From Rhizobium lusitanum (GTDB lineage Bacteria; Pseudomonadota; Alphaproteobacteria; Rhizobiales; Rhizobiaceae), in NCBI RefSeq assembly GCF_014189535.1, contig NZ_CP050307.1, positions 434,001-498,000 on the forward strand: a stretch of 64,000 bases of DNA, in the 5' to 3' direction. The notes beneath the pieces are model-generated. The model was not told the origin of the DNA, did no database searches, and saw only the letters and a list, made by a program, of their open reading frames with translations. The position numbers and the translations under genes are program-made. Positions 18,101 through 26,382 of this stretch are shown piece after piece. Each line of letters opens with the position of its first letter. Within the stretch, counting starts at the first letter, position 1.

Positions 18101-19375
18101 ATGATTGAAATTAAGCCTTCTGGTAGGCTCGTTGGCGCAACCACATCTTTTCGTTGCGCCGCTCTCGTCCTTTTCAGCCTCTGCGTGGTGTCAGGCAATG
18201 CCCGCGCCGATAACCTTCCCGGATATCACCTGGGCGTCATGGACAAACTGAGCATTCGCGTCGCCGAATGGCAGACAGCAGAAGGCACGATCCGCGACTG
18301 GTCGGTGGTGTCGGGTGACTACACGGTCGGTCCTTCCGGCTCGGTTTCCATTCCTTTCATCGGGGACATGCCAGCCGCCGGCAAGACGACGGATGAGATC
18401 GCGGAAGCGATTGGCCTCGGATTGCAGAAGCAGTTCGGTCTGCGCGATCGGCCCTCGGCTTCCGTGGAGCTTTCGCAATTTCGGCCGATCTATCTCTCCG
18501 GCGAGGTCCAAAATCCGGGTTCATATCCTTTTGTGCCCAACCTGACCGTTCTTAAGGCGGTGAGCCTGGGTGGCGGCATGCACCGCGCCGAAGCCGGTCA
18601 GCGCTTTGCGCGCGATTTCATCAATGCCAAGGGCGATGCCGTCGTCCTCATGGCCGAACGCGGCCGGTTGCTGATGCGCCAGGCGCGTCTTTTGGCCGAA
18701 GTCGCCGGTAAGGATCAGATCGATATTTCGCCGGACCTTCAAAAGCTGCCGCAATCGACCGACCTGCTGGCCAGCGAAGAGGCCCTGATGAAGACGCGTA
18801 GCGTGCGTATGAAAACGCAATTGCAAGCGCTGGCGGATCTCAAGGTGCTGCTGCAAAGCGAAGTCGAGGCGCTGGCGAAGAAGACCGATACGCTCAGCCG
18901 TCAACTCGATCTCGCCAAGGCGGACCGCGACAAGGTCGAGAGCCTGGCTGAAAGAGGACTGGAACTTGCCTCGCGCAGGATCTCAGCCGAACAGCGCGCT
19001 TCCGACGTCGAGACCAATCTGCTGGATACCGATACGGCATCGCTGAACGCCAAGCAGAGCATCAGCAAGGCCGGTCAGGACGAGAATACGGTGCGTAACG
19101 ATTGGCAGAATTCGCTTGCGCAGGATCTGCAGGATACCGACACCCAGTTGGAAACCCTGCAACTCAAGCTCTCCACCAGCCAGGCGTTGATGCAGGAGGC
19201 GGTCGCGCAATCGGCCGATGCCAGCAATATCGATGCCGGCGGGCAGGGCGTGAATGTCGTCTATACCATTATACGGGACGAGAATGGTCAGGCGAAGGAA
19301 ATTCCGGCCCAGGAGAATACCCTGGTGCTGCCCGGTGATCTCATCAAGGTGAGTGCCGGTCTAGCGATGCGATAA
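18101..19375 (+). CDS. exoF: Periplasmic/outer-membrane polysaccharide export protein ExoF
   Basis: A 424-residue exported protein with a signal peptide (hydrophobic RCAALVLFSLCVVSG, cleavage near ARA-DN). The N-terminal half has the poly-export domain YHLGVMDKLSIRV...DYTVGPSGSVSIPFIGDM and an SLBB-like segment IYLSGEVQNPGSYPFVPN. The second half is rich in K, E, Q and L and should form coiled coil. ExoF is required for succinoglycan synthesis from the first steps and is thought to be part of the export channel. It lies nine bases ahead of exoQ. Confidence 0.93.
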   Translation: MIEIKPSGRLVGATTSFRCAALVLFSLCVVSGNARADNLPGYHLGVMDKLSIRVAEWQTAEGTIRDWSVVSGDYTVGPSGSVSIPFIGDMPAAGKTTDEIAEAIGLGLQKQFGLRDRPSASVELSQFRPIYLSGEVQNPGSYPFVPNLTVLKAVSLGGGMHRAEAGQRFARDFINAKGDAVVLMAERGRLLMRQARLLAEVAGKDQIDISPDLQKLPQSTDLLASEEALMKTRSVRMKTQLQALADLKVLLQSEVEALAKKTDTLSRQLDLAKADRDKVESLAERGLELASRRISAEQRASDVETNLLDTDTASLNAKQSISKAGQDENTVRNDWQNSLAQDLQDTDTQLETLQLKLSTSQALMQEAVAQSADASNIDAGGQGVNVVYTIIRDENGQAKEIPAQENTLVLPGDLIKVSAGLAMR

Positions 19376-19384
19376 GGAGAGTCG

Positions 19385-20677
19385 ATGCGGATTCGCAAAT
19401 CGACCTTTATTCGTCCGGGCAGCAACGCCACCTATGGAATGGTGGCGATTGCGCTTTCTTTCTTTGCCTTCGCCTATTCCGCCCGCCTCGGGCAGGCTGC
19501 CATTCTCGTCTATTACGCAGTGTGGTTTCCGCTGGTGCTGATCGACTATCGCAGCGTGCTCGGTAGCTACTCGAAGCAGCTCTGGATCTTTGCATTCGGC
19601 ATTTTCACCTGTCTTTCGATCTTCTGGTCGGTGGTGCCGCCGGTGACCGCCCGCGCCGCAATTCAGTACATGACGCATATCATCTGTGCGCTGATCGCCG
19701 TGCGTACGCTCGATATCCGCACGCTGACACGCGGCGCGATTGCCGGCACCAGTATCGTGCTGCTTTATTCGGTGCTGTTCGGCTATTATGCTCTCGACGC
19801 GATCGACGGCACCTATAGCTTCGTCGGTGCTTTCGACTCGAAGAACCAGCTGGGCTTCTATGCCTCGCTCGGGATCTATTTCGCTTTCGCCGCGGTCTTC
19901 ATTCTTGGCGAGCGTCGTATCTGGTTGCTTGGAGCAGGCGTTGTCGGCCTCTTGGCTGCCTACTGTCTTCTTGCCTCGCAATCGGCGACGTCGGTGTTGG
20001 TCACCGGTCTGGTCGTGATGCTCAGCATCGGCATGCGCGTCATCCTGTTCCTGTCGCCAAAGCAGCGTAAAAAGCTGTTTGCCACCGCAGCCATATCGGG
20101 GATCATTCTGGTGGTCGCTGGCGTTTATCTCGGGGCGGTCGATCTCGTGCTCGGCGCCTTCGGCAAGGACTCAACGCTGACCGGTCGTACCTATCTCTGG
20201 CAGCAGGGAATAGCCGCAGCCATGTTGCATCCCTTCTTCGGGATCGGCTATCAGGCCTATTGGGTGCAAGGCTTCTCCGAACCGGAACGCCTGTGGGAAG
20301 AATTCTACATCACCTCCCGCGCCGGCTTCCATTTCCACAATACCTTCATCGAAACGACAGTGGAAACCGGCCTGATCGGCGTCTTCCTGCTGGTGTCGAT
20401 ATTGCTGACGGCGGTGATTGGCCATCTCAAGCGGTTTCTCAACGACCTCAGAAACGATGAATCCTATGTTCTGTTCGGTCTGGCGACGCTGCTTCTGATC
20501 CGCGCTTTCGTCGAGATCGATATTCTCAACCCCTACCAGGTCGGCTCGTTCCTGCTGTATTTCATAGCGGGAAAGCTGACGATGAAGGCGCAAGCGCCAC
20601 GGATGGTTCCATCGGTCTCCGATGATCGGATGGAACTTGGGCCGCCTGCAAACTGGGAAGCTCAGGTCAGCAGATGA
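19385..20677 (+). CDS. exoQ: Succinoglycan polymerase ExoQ (Wzy type)
   Basis: A 430-residue integral membrane protein of the O-antigen ligase/polymerase family with about eleven predicted helices. The large periplasmic loop contains TLTGRTYLWQQG and HFHNTFIETTVETGLIG, the conserved Wzy_C features. ExoQ polymerises the octasaccharide repeats into high molecular weight succinoglycan. AAGGAG precedes the ATG. Its stop overlaps the exoZ start in an ATGA. Confidence 0.93.
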   Translation: MRIRKSTFIRPGSNATYGMVAIALSFFAFAYSARLGQAAILVYYAVWFPLVLIDYRSVLGSYSKQLWIFAFGIFTCLSIFWSVVPPVTARAAIQYMTHIICALIAVRTLDIRTLTRGAIAGTSIVLLYSVLFGYYALDAIDGTYSFVGAFDSKNQLGFYASLGIYFAFAAVFILGERRIWLLGAGVVGLLAAYCLLASQSATSVLVTGLVVMLSIGMRVILFLSPKQRKKLFATAAISGIILVVAGVYLGAVDLVLGAFGKDSTLTGRTYLWQQGIAAAMLHPFFGIGYQAYWVQGFSEPERLWEEFYITSRAGFHFHNTFIETTVETGLIGVFLLVSILLTAVIGHLKRFLNDLRNDESYVLFGLATLLLIRAFVEIDILNPYQVGSFLLYFIAGKLTMKAQAPRMVPSVSDDRMELGPPANWEAQVSR

Positions 20678-21675
20678 AAACTCTTTATAGCATCCAATAT
20701 CTTCGCGCCGTTGCCGCGCTCGCGGTCGTCCTTTTCCATGCGGCGGAACGCAGCGGCGGCCATTTCCAGATCGGCGCGGCTGGTGTCGATGTCTTCTTCG
20801 TCATCAGCGGCTTCATCATGTGGACAATAAGCGAGCGCCGGCCCGTGACGCCCTGGCGGTTCTTGTTTGATCGTCTGCAGCGCATCGCGCCGTCCTACTG
20901 GATCGTTACCGCCATCATGATCGCGGGGGCAGTAGCCGGTCTGTTTCCGAACATGAAGCTGACGGCCGGTCATATTCTTGGCTCGATGATTTTCATTCCC
21001 GTGCGCTCGCCGAGCAATGGCGTGATCTGGCCGGTTCTGGTGCAGGGATGGACACTTAACTACGAGATGTTCTTCTACGTCATATTCGGTGCAGCGCTGC
21101 TCCTGTCGCGCCGCATACGACTGGTCAGCATAGCCAGTGTCTTCGTTGCCTTCGTCATTGCCGGCGTCATTTTCAGCCCGCAATCGCCGTTGCTCCTCAC
21201 CTACACGCGGCCGATCATTCTGGAGTTCGTGGCAGGCATCCTCCTTGCTGAGCTATGGCTATGCGGGAAAATACCGAGCGCCGGCCCCGGACTCGCCCTG
21301 ATCGTCGTCGCTCTTTCGGGTTTTGCCGCTGTCCAGCTCCTGCATCTCGAATTCAACGAACTGACCTGCGGACCGCTCGCCGTGGCATTGGTACTTGGAA
21401 CGATATCGTTGGAGCGTAGCGGAAAGCTACCGGATATTCCGATACTGACCTATCTCGGCAACGCCTCCTACTCGATCTATCTCTGGCACACGCTGGCAGT
21501 TTCGGTGCTTATGAAATTGCTGGCGCGCACGGAAATGCCTTCCGACGTCAAGACGTTCCTCTGTCTTGTCTCAGGCGTGCTGCTGGGCATCGGTGCCTAT
21601 GAACTGGTCGAGAAACCATTGCGTGGTCTATTGAAGGGCCTGAGTTGGCAAAGATCACGCCCTTCACCGGTGTGA
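20674..21675 (+). CDS. exoZ: Succinoglycan acetyltransferase ExoZ
   Basis: A 333-residue acyltransferase-3 family membrane protein. It starts MKTLYSIQYLRAVAALAVVLFHA, with the family R-x10-H pattern, then GVDVFFVISGFIMW. ExoZ adds the acetyl group to a glucose of the repeat. It is the last gene of the exoY-F-Q-Z string and is translationally coupled to exoQ. In S. meliloti exoB (UDP-glucose 4-epimerase) follows; here the next gene is unrelated. Confidence 0.93.
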   Translation: MKTLYSIQYLRAVAALAVVLFHAAERSGGHFQIGAAGVDVFFVISGFIMWTISERRPVTPWRFLFDRLQRIAPSYWIVTAIMIAGAVAGLFPNMKLTAGHILGSMIFIPVRSPSNGVIWPVLVQGWTLNYEMFFYVIFGAALLLSRRIRLVSIASVFVAFVIAGVIFSPQSPLLLTYTRPIILEFVAGILLAELWLCGKIPSAGPGLALIVVALSGFAAVQLLHLEFNELTCGPLAVALVLGTISLERSGKLPDIPILTYLGNASYSIYLWHTLAVSVLMKLLARTEMPSDVKTFLCLVSGVLLGIGAYELVEKPLRGLLKGLSWQRSRPSPV

Positions 21676-22042
21676 TGGGTAGCGCAACTCTGTCGAACCG
21701 AAGCCGGCTGTCATTTGCTGGGCGAGCGGGGCGTCATTCTCCGCAACTTTCCGTCTAACGGCGCCTTTGGCTTGGCTTTGGAGCGATAAAACTCGCGCGG
21801 AAAAGCGATCCCCCTGATGATTTGATCGGATTGCCGGCGTCGCGGAGCGCATTTGTTGCGCGCGGTGTGGCCATAGGCCGTTCGATACGACCAATTCCTT
21901 ACGACGATTGCTGTCAAAATCACACAAAACCCAATAAAATCTGTGGGTTGAAGTTAATTTAGGATCAACTAATTAACGGGGGCTTCCATAGACGGAAGCA
22001 GCTTGATCCAACATCCTTTCAACTCGATATGGAGGAAACACC
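21676..22042. other. Gap between exoZ and the BP74-like gene
   Basis: 367 bases with no gene I can support. The right half becomes AT-rich (about 21915-21975) and leads into the structured leader at 21962-22009 of the next gene, whose promoter is probably here. I see no T-run terminator for exoZ and no remnant of exoB. Confidence 0.5.
21962..22009 (+). promoter_or_regulatory. Nested inverted repeat in the leader of the BP74-like gene
   Basis: Outer arms GGATCAA (21962-21968) and TTGATCC (22003-22009) enclose an inner hairpin GCTTCC (21982-21987) / GGAAGC (21994-21999). The structure lies 33 bases before the GTG start. It could be an operator or an RNA element controlling translation; no known riboswitch class is recognised. 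Confidence 0.4.
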
Positions 22043-22393
22043 GTGCCCCGTTATTTTGCCTTTGAACAACCCTCGTCACCAGGTCAGGAATTCATCATCG
22101 AGTTGACGGATGAACAGACGATCGACCATGCCCTGAAGATTCTTTCCGGCGAGGAACAGAGCCGGGTTCATGTCCATGGCAGGATCATCAAGAGAACTCA
22201 GCCATATAATCCAAGGTTCAGCTTCTACCTGGACCCGGCAACGATCAACTTCTTCGACATGGCCATCGAAGTCTGCGATGCGAACATGGTCTATGTCGAG
22301 GATCATCTCGATGAAGCGGGCGGCGCCTTCCTCCCTGGAAGTCATTGGTGCCCCTGGGATTCCAGACTGACCCGAGAAATAACCAGCAACTAA
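22043..22393 (+). CDS. BP74-N-like small protein
   Basis: A 116-residue soluble protein with no signal peptide or membrane segment. From memory it resembles bacterial proteins related to the N-terminal domain of the Dictyostelium calmodulin-binding protein BP74: the block YFAFEQP, FIIELTDEQTIDHALKILSGEE, VHGRIIK, PYNPRFSFYLDPATINFFDMAIEVCD and the end VEDHLDEAGGAFLPGSHWCPW fit that group. The bacterial role is unknown. It uses a GTG start preceded by GGAGGAA (22031-22037). It is monocistronic, between a structured leader and a strong shared terminator. Confidence 0.6.
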   Translation: MPRYFAFEQPSSPGQEFIIELTDEQTIDHALKILSGEEQSRVHVHGRIIKRTQPYNPRFSFYLDPATINFFDMAIEVCDANMVYVEDHLDEAGGAFLPGSHWCPWDSRLTREITSN

Positions 22394-22402
22394 CAAAATT
22401 GA

Positions 22403-22449
22403 GTGGGCGGCAATCGAGGCGAGACGATCTCACCCGGATTGCCGCCCAC
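22403..22449 (-). terminator. Strong hairpin between convergent genes
   Basis: Perfect 13-base stem GTGGGCGGCAATC (22403-22415) / GATTGCCGCCCAC (22437-22449) with a 21-base loop. On the minus strand it is followed by CTCAATTTTGTT, so it should terminate the ABC-permease operon; it may also stop plus-strand transcripts of the BP74-like gene. Confidence 0.75.
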
Positions 22450-22476
22450 CTCAACGATAGCCGGTGTCGAATATCT

Positions 22477-23448
22477 TCAGAGACGTCGGCGCCGCAACTG
22501 ATCGAAGTAGACGATCACGATGATCAGCACGCCGGTGATGATGCGCTGCCAGAAGGAATTCAGGTTCAGGAGGTTGGCACCGTTGTTGATGGTGGCGAGG
22601 ATAAAGGCGCCGATCAGCGGGCCGTAAACAGAGCCGACTGCGCCGAAGAGGCTGGTGCCGCCGATAACCGACGATGCGATCGCCTGCAGTTCCCAGCCAT
22701 CGCCCTGGGTCGCATTGCCGATGGCAATGCGCGAGGCAAGCAGAACACCGACCAAGGCGGCGCAGGTTCCAGACAGTATATAGGCGAAATAGATCATTCC
22801 GTTGACGTTGACGCCGGAGAGGCGCGCCGCCTCGCGGTTTGAGCCGACGGCGAAAAGATAACGACCCCAACGGCTCAAATGCAGGAAGACGACGGCTGGA
22901 ATCGCCACCACGATCACCATCCAGAATAGGCTCGGAATACCGAGAAAATCCGCGACCGAGAAATTTGTGAAAGCGTCGTTGACGATGTTGATGCTCGAGC
23001 CGTTGGTGATGAGCAGGCCGATGCCGCGCAGAGAGGTCAGCGTCGCCAGCGTGATGATGAAGGGCGGCAAGCCCATGCGCACGATGCCGAAGCCATGGAA
23101 TGCCCCAATAAGAACCCCGAAGAGCAAGGTTATGAGGATAGCGGCCCAGATCGGAACGCCCGCCTGGAGCAGCCAGGCGACGACTACGGTGCAGAAGCCG
23201 ACGATTGCGCCAACGGAAAGATCGATGCCGCCGGTGATGATGACGAAGGTTTGTCCAAGTGCAAGGATGGCCGTCATCGACCCCTGGCGTGCCAGGTTGG
23301 TGATGTTGAGCTGCGTCCAGAACACGTCTGTCGAGAAGCCGAGCACAACCCATAGCGCAATCAAGAGCAGGATCAGCGTCAGGCTGAAGAGGATGCTCAT
23401 CTTACGCCGCGGTGCAACGGCGGGGCCTTCTGTCGTGTTCGCGACCAT
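22477..23448 (-). CDS. Sugar ABC transporter permease (RbsC family)
   Basis: A 323-residue inner-membrane permease of the carbohydrate uptake transporter-2 (ribose/galactoside) class. The family hallmark LALGQTFVIITGGIDLSVGAIVG is present, with about eight to ten helices. It is the last gene of a binding protein / ATPase / permease operon. One polypeptide probably forms a homodimeric channel. The substrate is unknown; the downstream enzymes of the same strand (aldo/keto reductase, UxaA-type dehydratase) suggest an aldose that is oxidised. Confidence 0.92.
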   Translation of the reverse strand: MVANTTEGPAVAPRRKMSILFSLTLILLLIALWVVLGFSTDVFWTQLNITNLARQGSMTAILALGQTFVIITGGIDLSVGAIVGFCTVVVAWLLQAGVPIWAAILITLLFGVLIGAFHGFGIVRMGLPPFIITLATLTSLRGIGLLITNGSSINIVNDAFTNFSVADFLGIPSLFWMVIVVAIPAVVFLHLSRWGRYLFAVGSNREAARLSGVNVNGMIYFAYILSGTCAALVGVLLASRIAIGNATQGDGWELQAIASSVIGGTSLFGAVGSVYGPLIGAFILATINNGANLLNLNSFWQRIITGVLIIVIVYFDQLRRRRL

Positions 23449-23478
23449 TCTTGTTCTCCTCTTTCGATTTTTTATCGT

Positions 23479-25029
23479 TCAGACGCCGATGGCCTCGCCG
23501 AGGACTTCCTCGTGCGTGGCGGCGTGAAAATCATGGCTGGCGACCAGCTGGCCGTGGCGAAACACATGCAGACGATCGGCAAGCTCGTAAACCTCGGGCA
23601 GGTACGAGGATATGACGATGATGCCCGCGCCGTCGCGAAGTAGCTTGGCGAAAAGCCGATAGATTTCCGCCTTGGTGCCGACATCGACGCCCACCGTCGG
23701 CTCGTCGAAGATGAAAAGCTTGGCGCCATGGCTCAGCCATTTGCCGATGACCACCTTCTGCTGATTGCCGCCGGACATGGCGGAAACCAGAACCCGTCGG
23801 CTGGGCGTCTTTATGCTGAGATCGCGAATTTGCCTGTCGGCATTGGCGGCCTCGCTCTTGTTGTTGATGATCGGACCGCGGCTTAGCCGCTTAAACACAG
23901 GCAAGTTAATGTTGAGGCCGATCGGCAGGTTGAGGCAGAGCCCCTGATCGCGACGGCTTTCCGGCGCGAGCGCGATGCCGAGTTCCATCGCGTCGCGTTC
24001 GTTGCGGATTTGGACCTTGCGCCCCTGCCAGTATATTTCCCCCGCAGAGACCGGCTGACGGCCATAGAGGCCGAGCGCGAATTCGCTGCGGCCGGCGCCG
24101 ATCAGCCCATAAAGCCCGACGATCTCGCCGGCCCGTACGGTTAGCGAAACATCCTCGAAACCAGGACCGGAAAGGCCGCGCGTCTCAAGGATGGGCTCAC
24201 CGATCGGGATCTCTTCCTTGTGGTAGATCTGTTCGATCGAGCGATTGATCATCAGCTTGATCAGTTCGTCATCGTTGGTCTCGGCAATCATGCGAGTGCC
24301 GACATGCGTGCCGTCGCGCAGCACGGACACGCGGTCGGCCAGCTCGAAGACCTCCTCCATGCGGTGGCTGATATAGACGATCGTCACGCCTTCGCTTTGC
24401 AACCGGCGGATCAGCTTGAACAACTGCGCCGATTCCTTGCGCGTCAAATAGGCGGTTGGCTCGTCGAAGATCAGGAATTGCGTGCCGCGCATGGCGGCTC
24501 TTGCTGTTGCGACCAGCTGCTGCTGACCAATGGTGAGAGAGCTAAGGAGGTCGGCGGCCGGCAGTCCGAAGCCGAGGTCGTCAAGCACCGTCTGGGCCAT
24601 AGCGACCATCTGCTTCTTGCGCATCAGGCCGAAGCGATTGACTTCGTCGCCGAGAAAGAGATTGGCGGCGACCGTCAGATGCGGGCAAAGGACGACCTCC
24701 TGATGCACGGCGTTGATACCGCGCGCGATCGCTTCATTGGGATTGGCAAGCGCGACAGGATGGCCGCACCAGAATATCTCGCCGTCCGTCCTGGTGATGA
24801 CGCCGGTCAAAAGCTTGATGAGCGTCGATTTTCCGGCTCCGTTTTCGCCGACAATGGCGTGGATTTCGCCGGCCAGAAATGTGATCGTCGCAGGTTTCAG
24901 CGCCTCGACATAGCCATAGCGCTTCTGCAATCCCTTGAGTTCGAGGATAGGCGAGCCGGCCGGAACGCGACTTGCTTCCGTCTTGACCTTGTCATCGTGC
25001 CGATGGCTGATTTCTTCGAGGCTCGTCAT
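23479..25029 (-). CDS. Sugar ABC transporter ATP-binding protein (RbsA family, two NBDs)
   Basis: A 516-residue double ATPase. NBD1 has Walker A GENGAGKSTLIKLL and signature LTIGQQQLVATARA. NBD2 has GLIGAGRSEFALGLYG, the lysine-free Walker A normal for RbsA/MglA second domains, and signature MSGGNQQKVVIGKWL. It energises the adjacent permease. I chose the ATG at 25029 because GGAAGGAG lies a few bases upstream; a frame extension to 25059 has no ribosome site. Confidence 0.92.
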   Translation of the reverse strand: MTSLEEISHRHDDKVKTEASRVPAGSPILELKGLQKRYGYVEALKPATITFLAGEIHAIVGENGAGKSTLIKLLTGVITRTDGEIFWCGHPVALANPNEAIARGINAVHQEVVLCPHLTVAANLFLGDEVNRFGLMRKKQMVAMAQTVLDDLGFGLPAADLLSSLTIGQQQLVATARAAMRGTQFLIFDEPTAYLTRKESAQLFKLIRRLQSEGVTIVYISHRMEEVFELADRVSVLRDGTHVGTRMIAETNDDELIKLMINRSIEQIYHKEEIPIGEPILETRGLSGPGFEDVSLTVRAGEIVGLYGLIGAGRSEFALGLYGRQPVSAGEIYWQGRKVQIRNERDAMELGIALAPESRRDQGLCLNLPIGLNINLPVFKRLSRGPIINNKSEAANADRQIRDLSIKTPSRRVLVSAMSGGNQQKVVIGKWLSHGAKLFIFDEPTVGVDVGTKAEIYRLFAKLLRDGAGIIVISSYLPEVYELADRLHVFRHGQLVASHDFHAATHEEVLGEAIGV

Positions 25030-25069
25030 GGGTCTCCTTCCTCTCGCATCACGCTCCATTTTTCATTCC

Positions 25070-25119
25070 AGAGCGGGTTCAGATTTTGGGTCGAATAGAC
25101 CTGAAATCATCCGGCTCTA
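25070..25119. repeat. Intergenic imperfect palindrome, rhizobial type
   Basis: AGAGC and GGCTCT arms enclose TCAG...CTGA arms and the core GGGTCGAATAGACCTG. The sequence resembles a short intergenic motif I remember as frequent in Rhizobium genomes; copy number cannot be checked here. It lies between the binding-protein terminator and the ATPase start. Confidence 0.4.
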
Positions 25120-25124
25120 GACGA

Positions 25125-25158
25125 AAAGGCTGCGCCCGACTTGTCGGGCGCAGCCTTT
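25125..25158 (-). terminator. Hairpin after the sugar-binding-protein gene
   Basis: Perfect 15-base arms AAAGGCTGCGCCCGA (25125-25139) and TCGGGCGCAGCCTTT (25144-25158) with a four-base loop, directly after the stop of the binding protein and ending in a short T-run on the minus strand. Inside the operon it would let the binding protein be made in excess over ATPase and permease, a common design. Confidence 0.8.
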
Positions 25159-25163
25159 AAGCT

Positions 25164-26153
25164 TTACTTGACCTTCGGGTTGATCAGGGCTTCGATCTTC
25201 GGCTCGCTCATGTTGGCCTTGGTCACGAGGTTGGCGCCGGTGTCGACATTGGCTTCAACCTTTTCGCCCTTGGAGACGGCGAGAGCGGTCTTGATGCCGT
25301 CGTAACCCATGCGGTACGGGTCCTGAACGACGAGGCCGGCAATAGCGCCGCTCTTGAGGAAGCCGAGGGTCTTGTCGTCGCTGTCGAAGCCAATGACCTT
25401 GACCTTGTCACTGAGCTTGTTTTCAGCAATGGCCTGGCCGACGCCCTGCGCCATGATCAGATTGGAGGCAAAGACGCCAACGATCTTCGGGTTTGCCGTG
25501 ATCAGGTCAGTCATGATGTTGAGGCCGGTCGTCGCCTGACCGTCAGCATACTTGTCGGCGACAACCTTCAGGCCCGGATATTTGGTCTTGACCTGATCCA
25601 GGAAACCCGTGCGGCGCTGTTCGAGAGAACCGGCGCCGGGCGTGTTGGTAATGATGACGACATCGCCTTCATCCTTACCGGTCATTGCCTTGATCGCAGC
25701 AGCAAGGCCATCAGCAGCAATACGGCCGCCCTGCACGTTGTCGGTCGTCAGGAATGACTTGAAAGCCTTGGAGTCGGCACCGGAGTCGATACCGATAATC
25801 GGAACGGACTTCGCTGCTTCGTCCACCGGCTTGCCAAGCGCCTTGAACTCGGTCGGCGAGATGACGATTGCGGCCGGCTTGCCGGCGACAGCGTTTTCAA
25901 GAATGCTGATCTGACCGTTGACGTCGGTTTCAGCCTGGGCACCCAGCTCCGGCACCTTGACACCGAGATCCTTGCCGGCCTTGCGTGCGCCGGCGAGAAC
26001 GATCTGCCAGTAGAAGGATGTCGTGTCCTTGACGATGATCGGGATCGTCACTTCGGCCGCGAAGGATTGCGCCGGCATGGCGACGGCGATCATGGCCGCG
26101 CCGGCAAGACCGGCAAAGGTGCGGCGGGACAGAAGGGATTTGGTGATATTCAT
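25164..26153 (-). CDS. Periplasmic sugar-binding protein (RbsB family)
   Basis: A 329-residue type I periplasmic binding protein. The signal peptide has a twin arginine (SLLSRRTFAGLAGAAMIAVAMPAQSFAAE), so Tat export is possible although Sec cannot be excluded. The mature part shows the family repeats: ISILENAVAGKPAAIVISP, PIIGIDSGAD, GRIAADGLA, GVFASNLIMAQGVGQAI, KVIGFDSDDKTL and GLVVQDPYRMGYDG. It captures a pentose, hexose or deoxyhexose for the adjacent importer. First gene of the transporter operon, followed by a strong hairpin. Confidence 0.92.
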   Translation of the reverse strand: MNITKSLLSRRTFAGLAGAAMIAVAMPAQSFAAEVTIPIIVKDTTSFYWQIVLAGARKAGKDLGVKVPELGAQAETDVNGQISILENAVAGKPAAIVISPTEFKALGKPVDEAAKSVPIIGIDSGADSKAFKSFLTTDNVQGGRIAADGLAAAIKAMTGKDEGDVVIITNTPGAGSLEQRRTGFLDQVKTKYPGLKVVADKYADGQATTGLNIMTDLITANPKIVGVFASNLIMAQGVGQAIAENKLSDKVKVIGFDSDDKTLGFLKSGAIAGLVVQDPYRMGYDGIKTALAVSKGEKVEANVDTGANLVTKANMSEPKIEALINPKVK

Positions 26154-26334
26154 TGGTTTCTCCTCTCAACACGCTCTTCTCCTGCACACCGGCCGTTGAA
26201 CGCTTGCGGCTCGGTACCGTGAACACCAGATGGCTCACGCATCGCGTAGCAGCACGAAGCCACCACGCCAAAACAGGCTTTCCTCCTCTTTCAAGTCGCC
26301 TCTCCCGGCGGCTCGATAGCTCTTTATTTGCTTT

Positions 26335-26380
26335 GCATGATCTTATCCAAAAACCGCTTCACACTTTTCCGGGATCATGC
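26335..26380. repeat. Intergenic palindromic repeat (GCATGATC type)
   Basis: GCATGATC (26335-26342) and GATCATGC (26373-26380) are inverted arms around an AT-rich core with CCAAAAACCGCTTCACACTT. The layout matches a short palindrome I remember as very common between rhizobial genes. It lies just past the aldo/keto reductase stop and may act as its 3' stem-loop. Confidence 0.55.
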
Positions 26381-26382
26381 TG

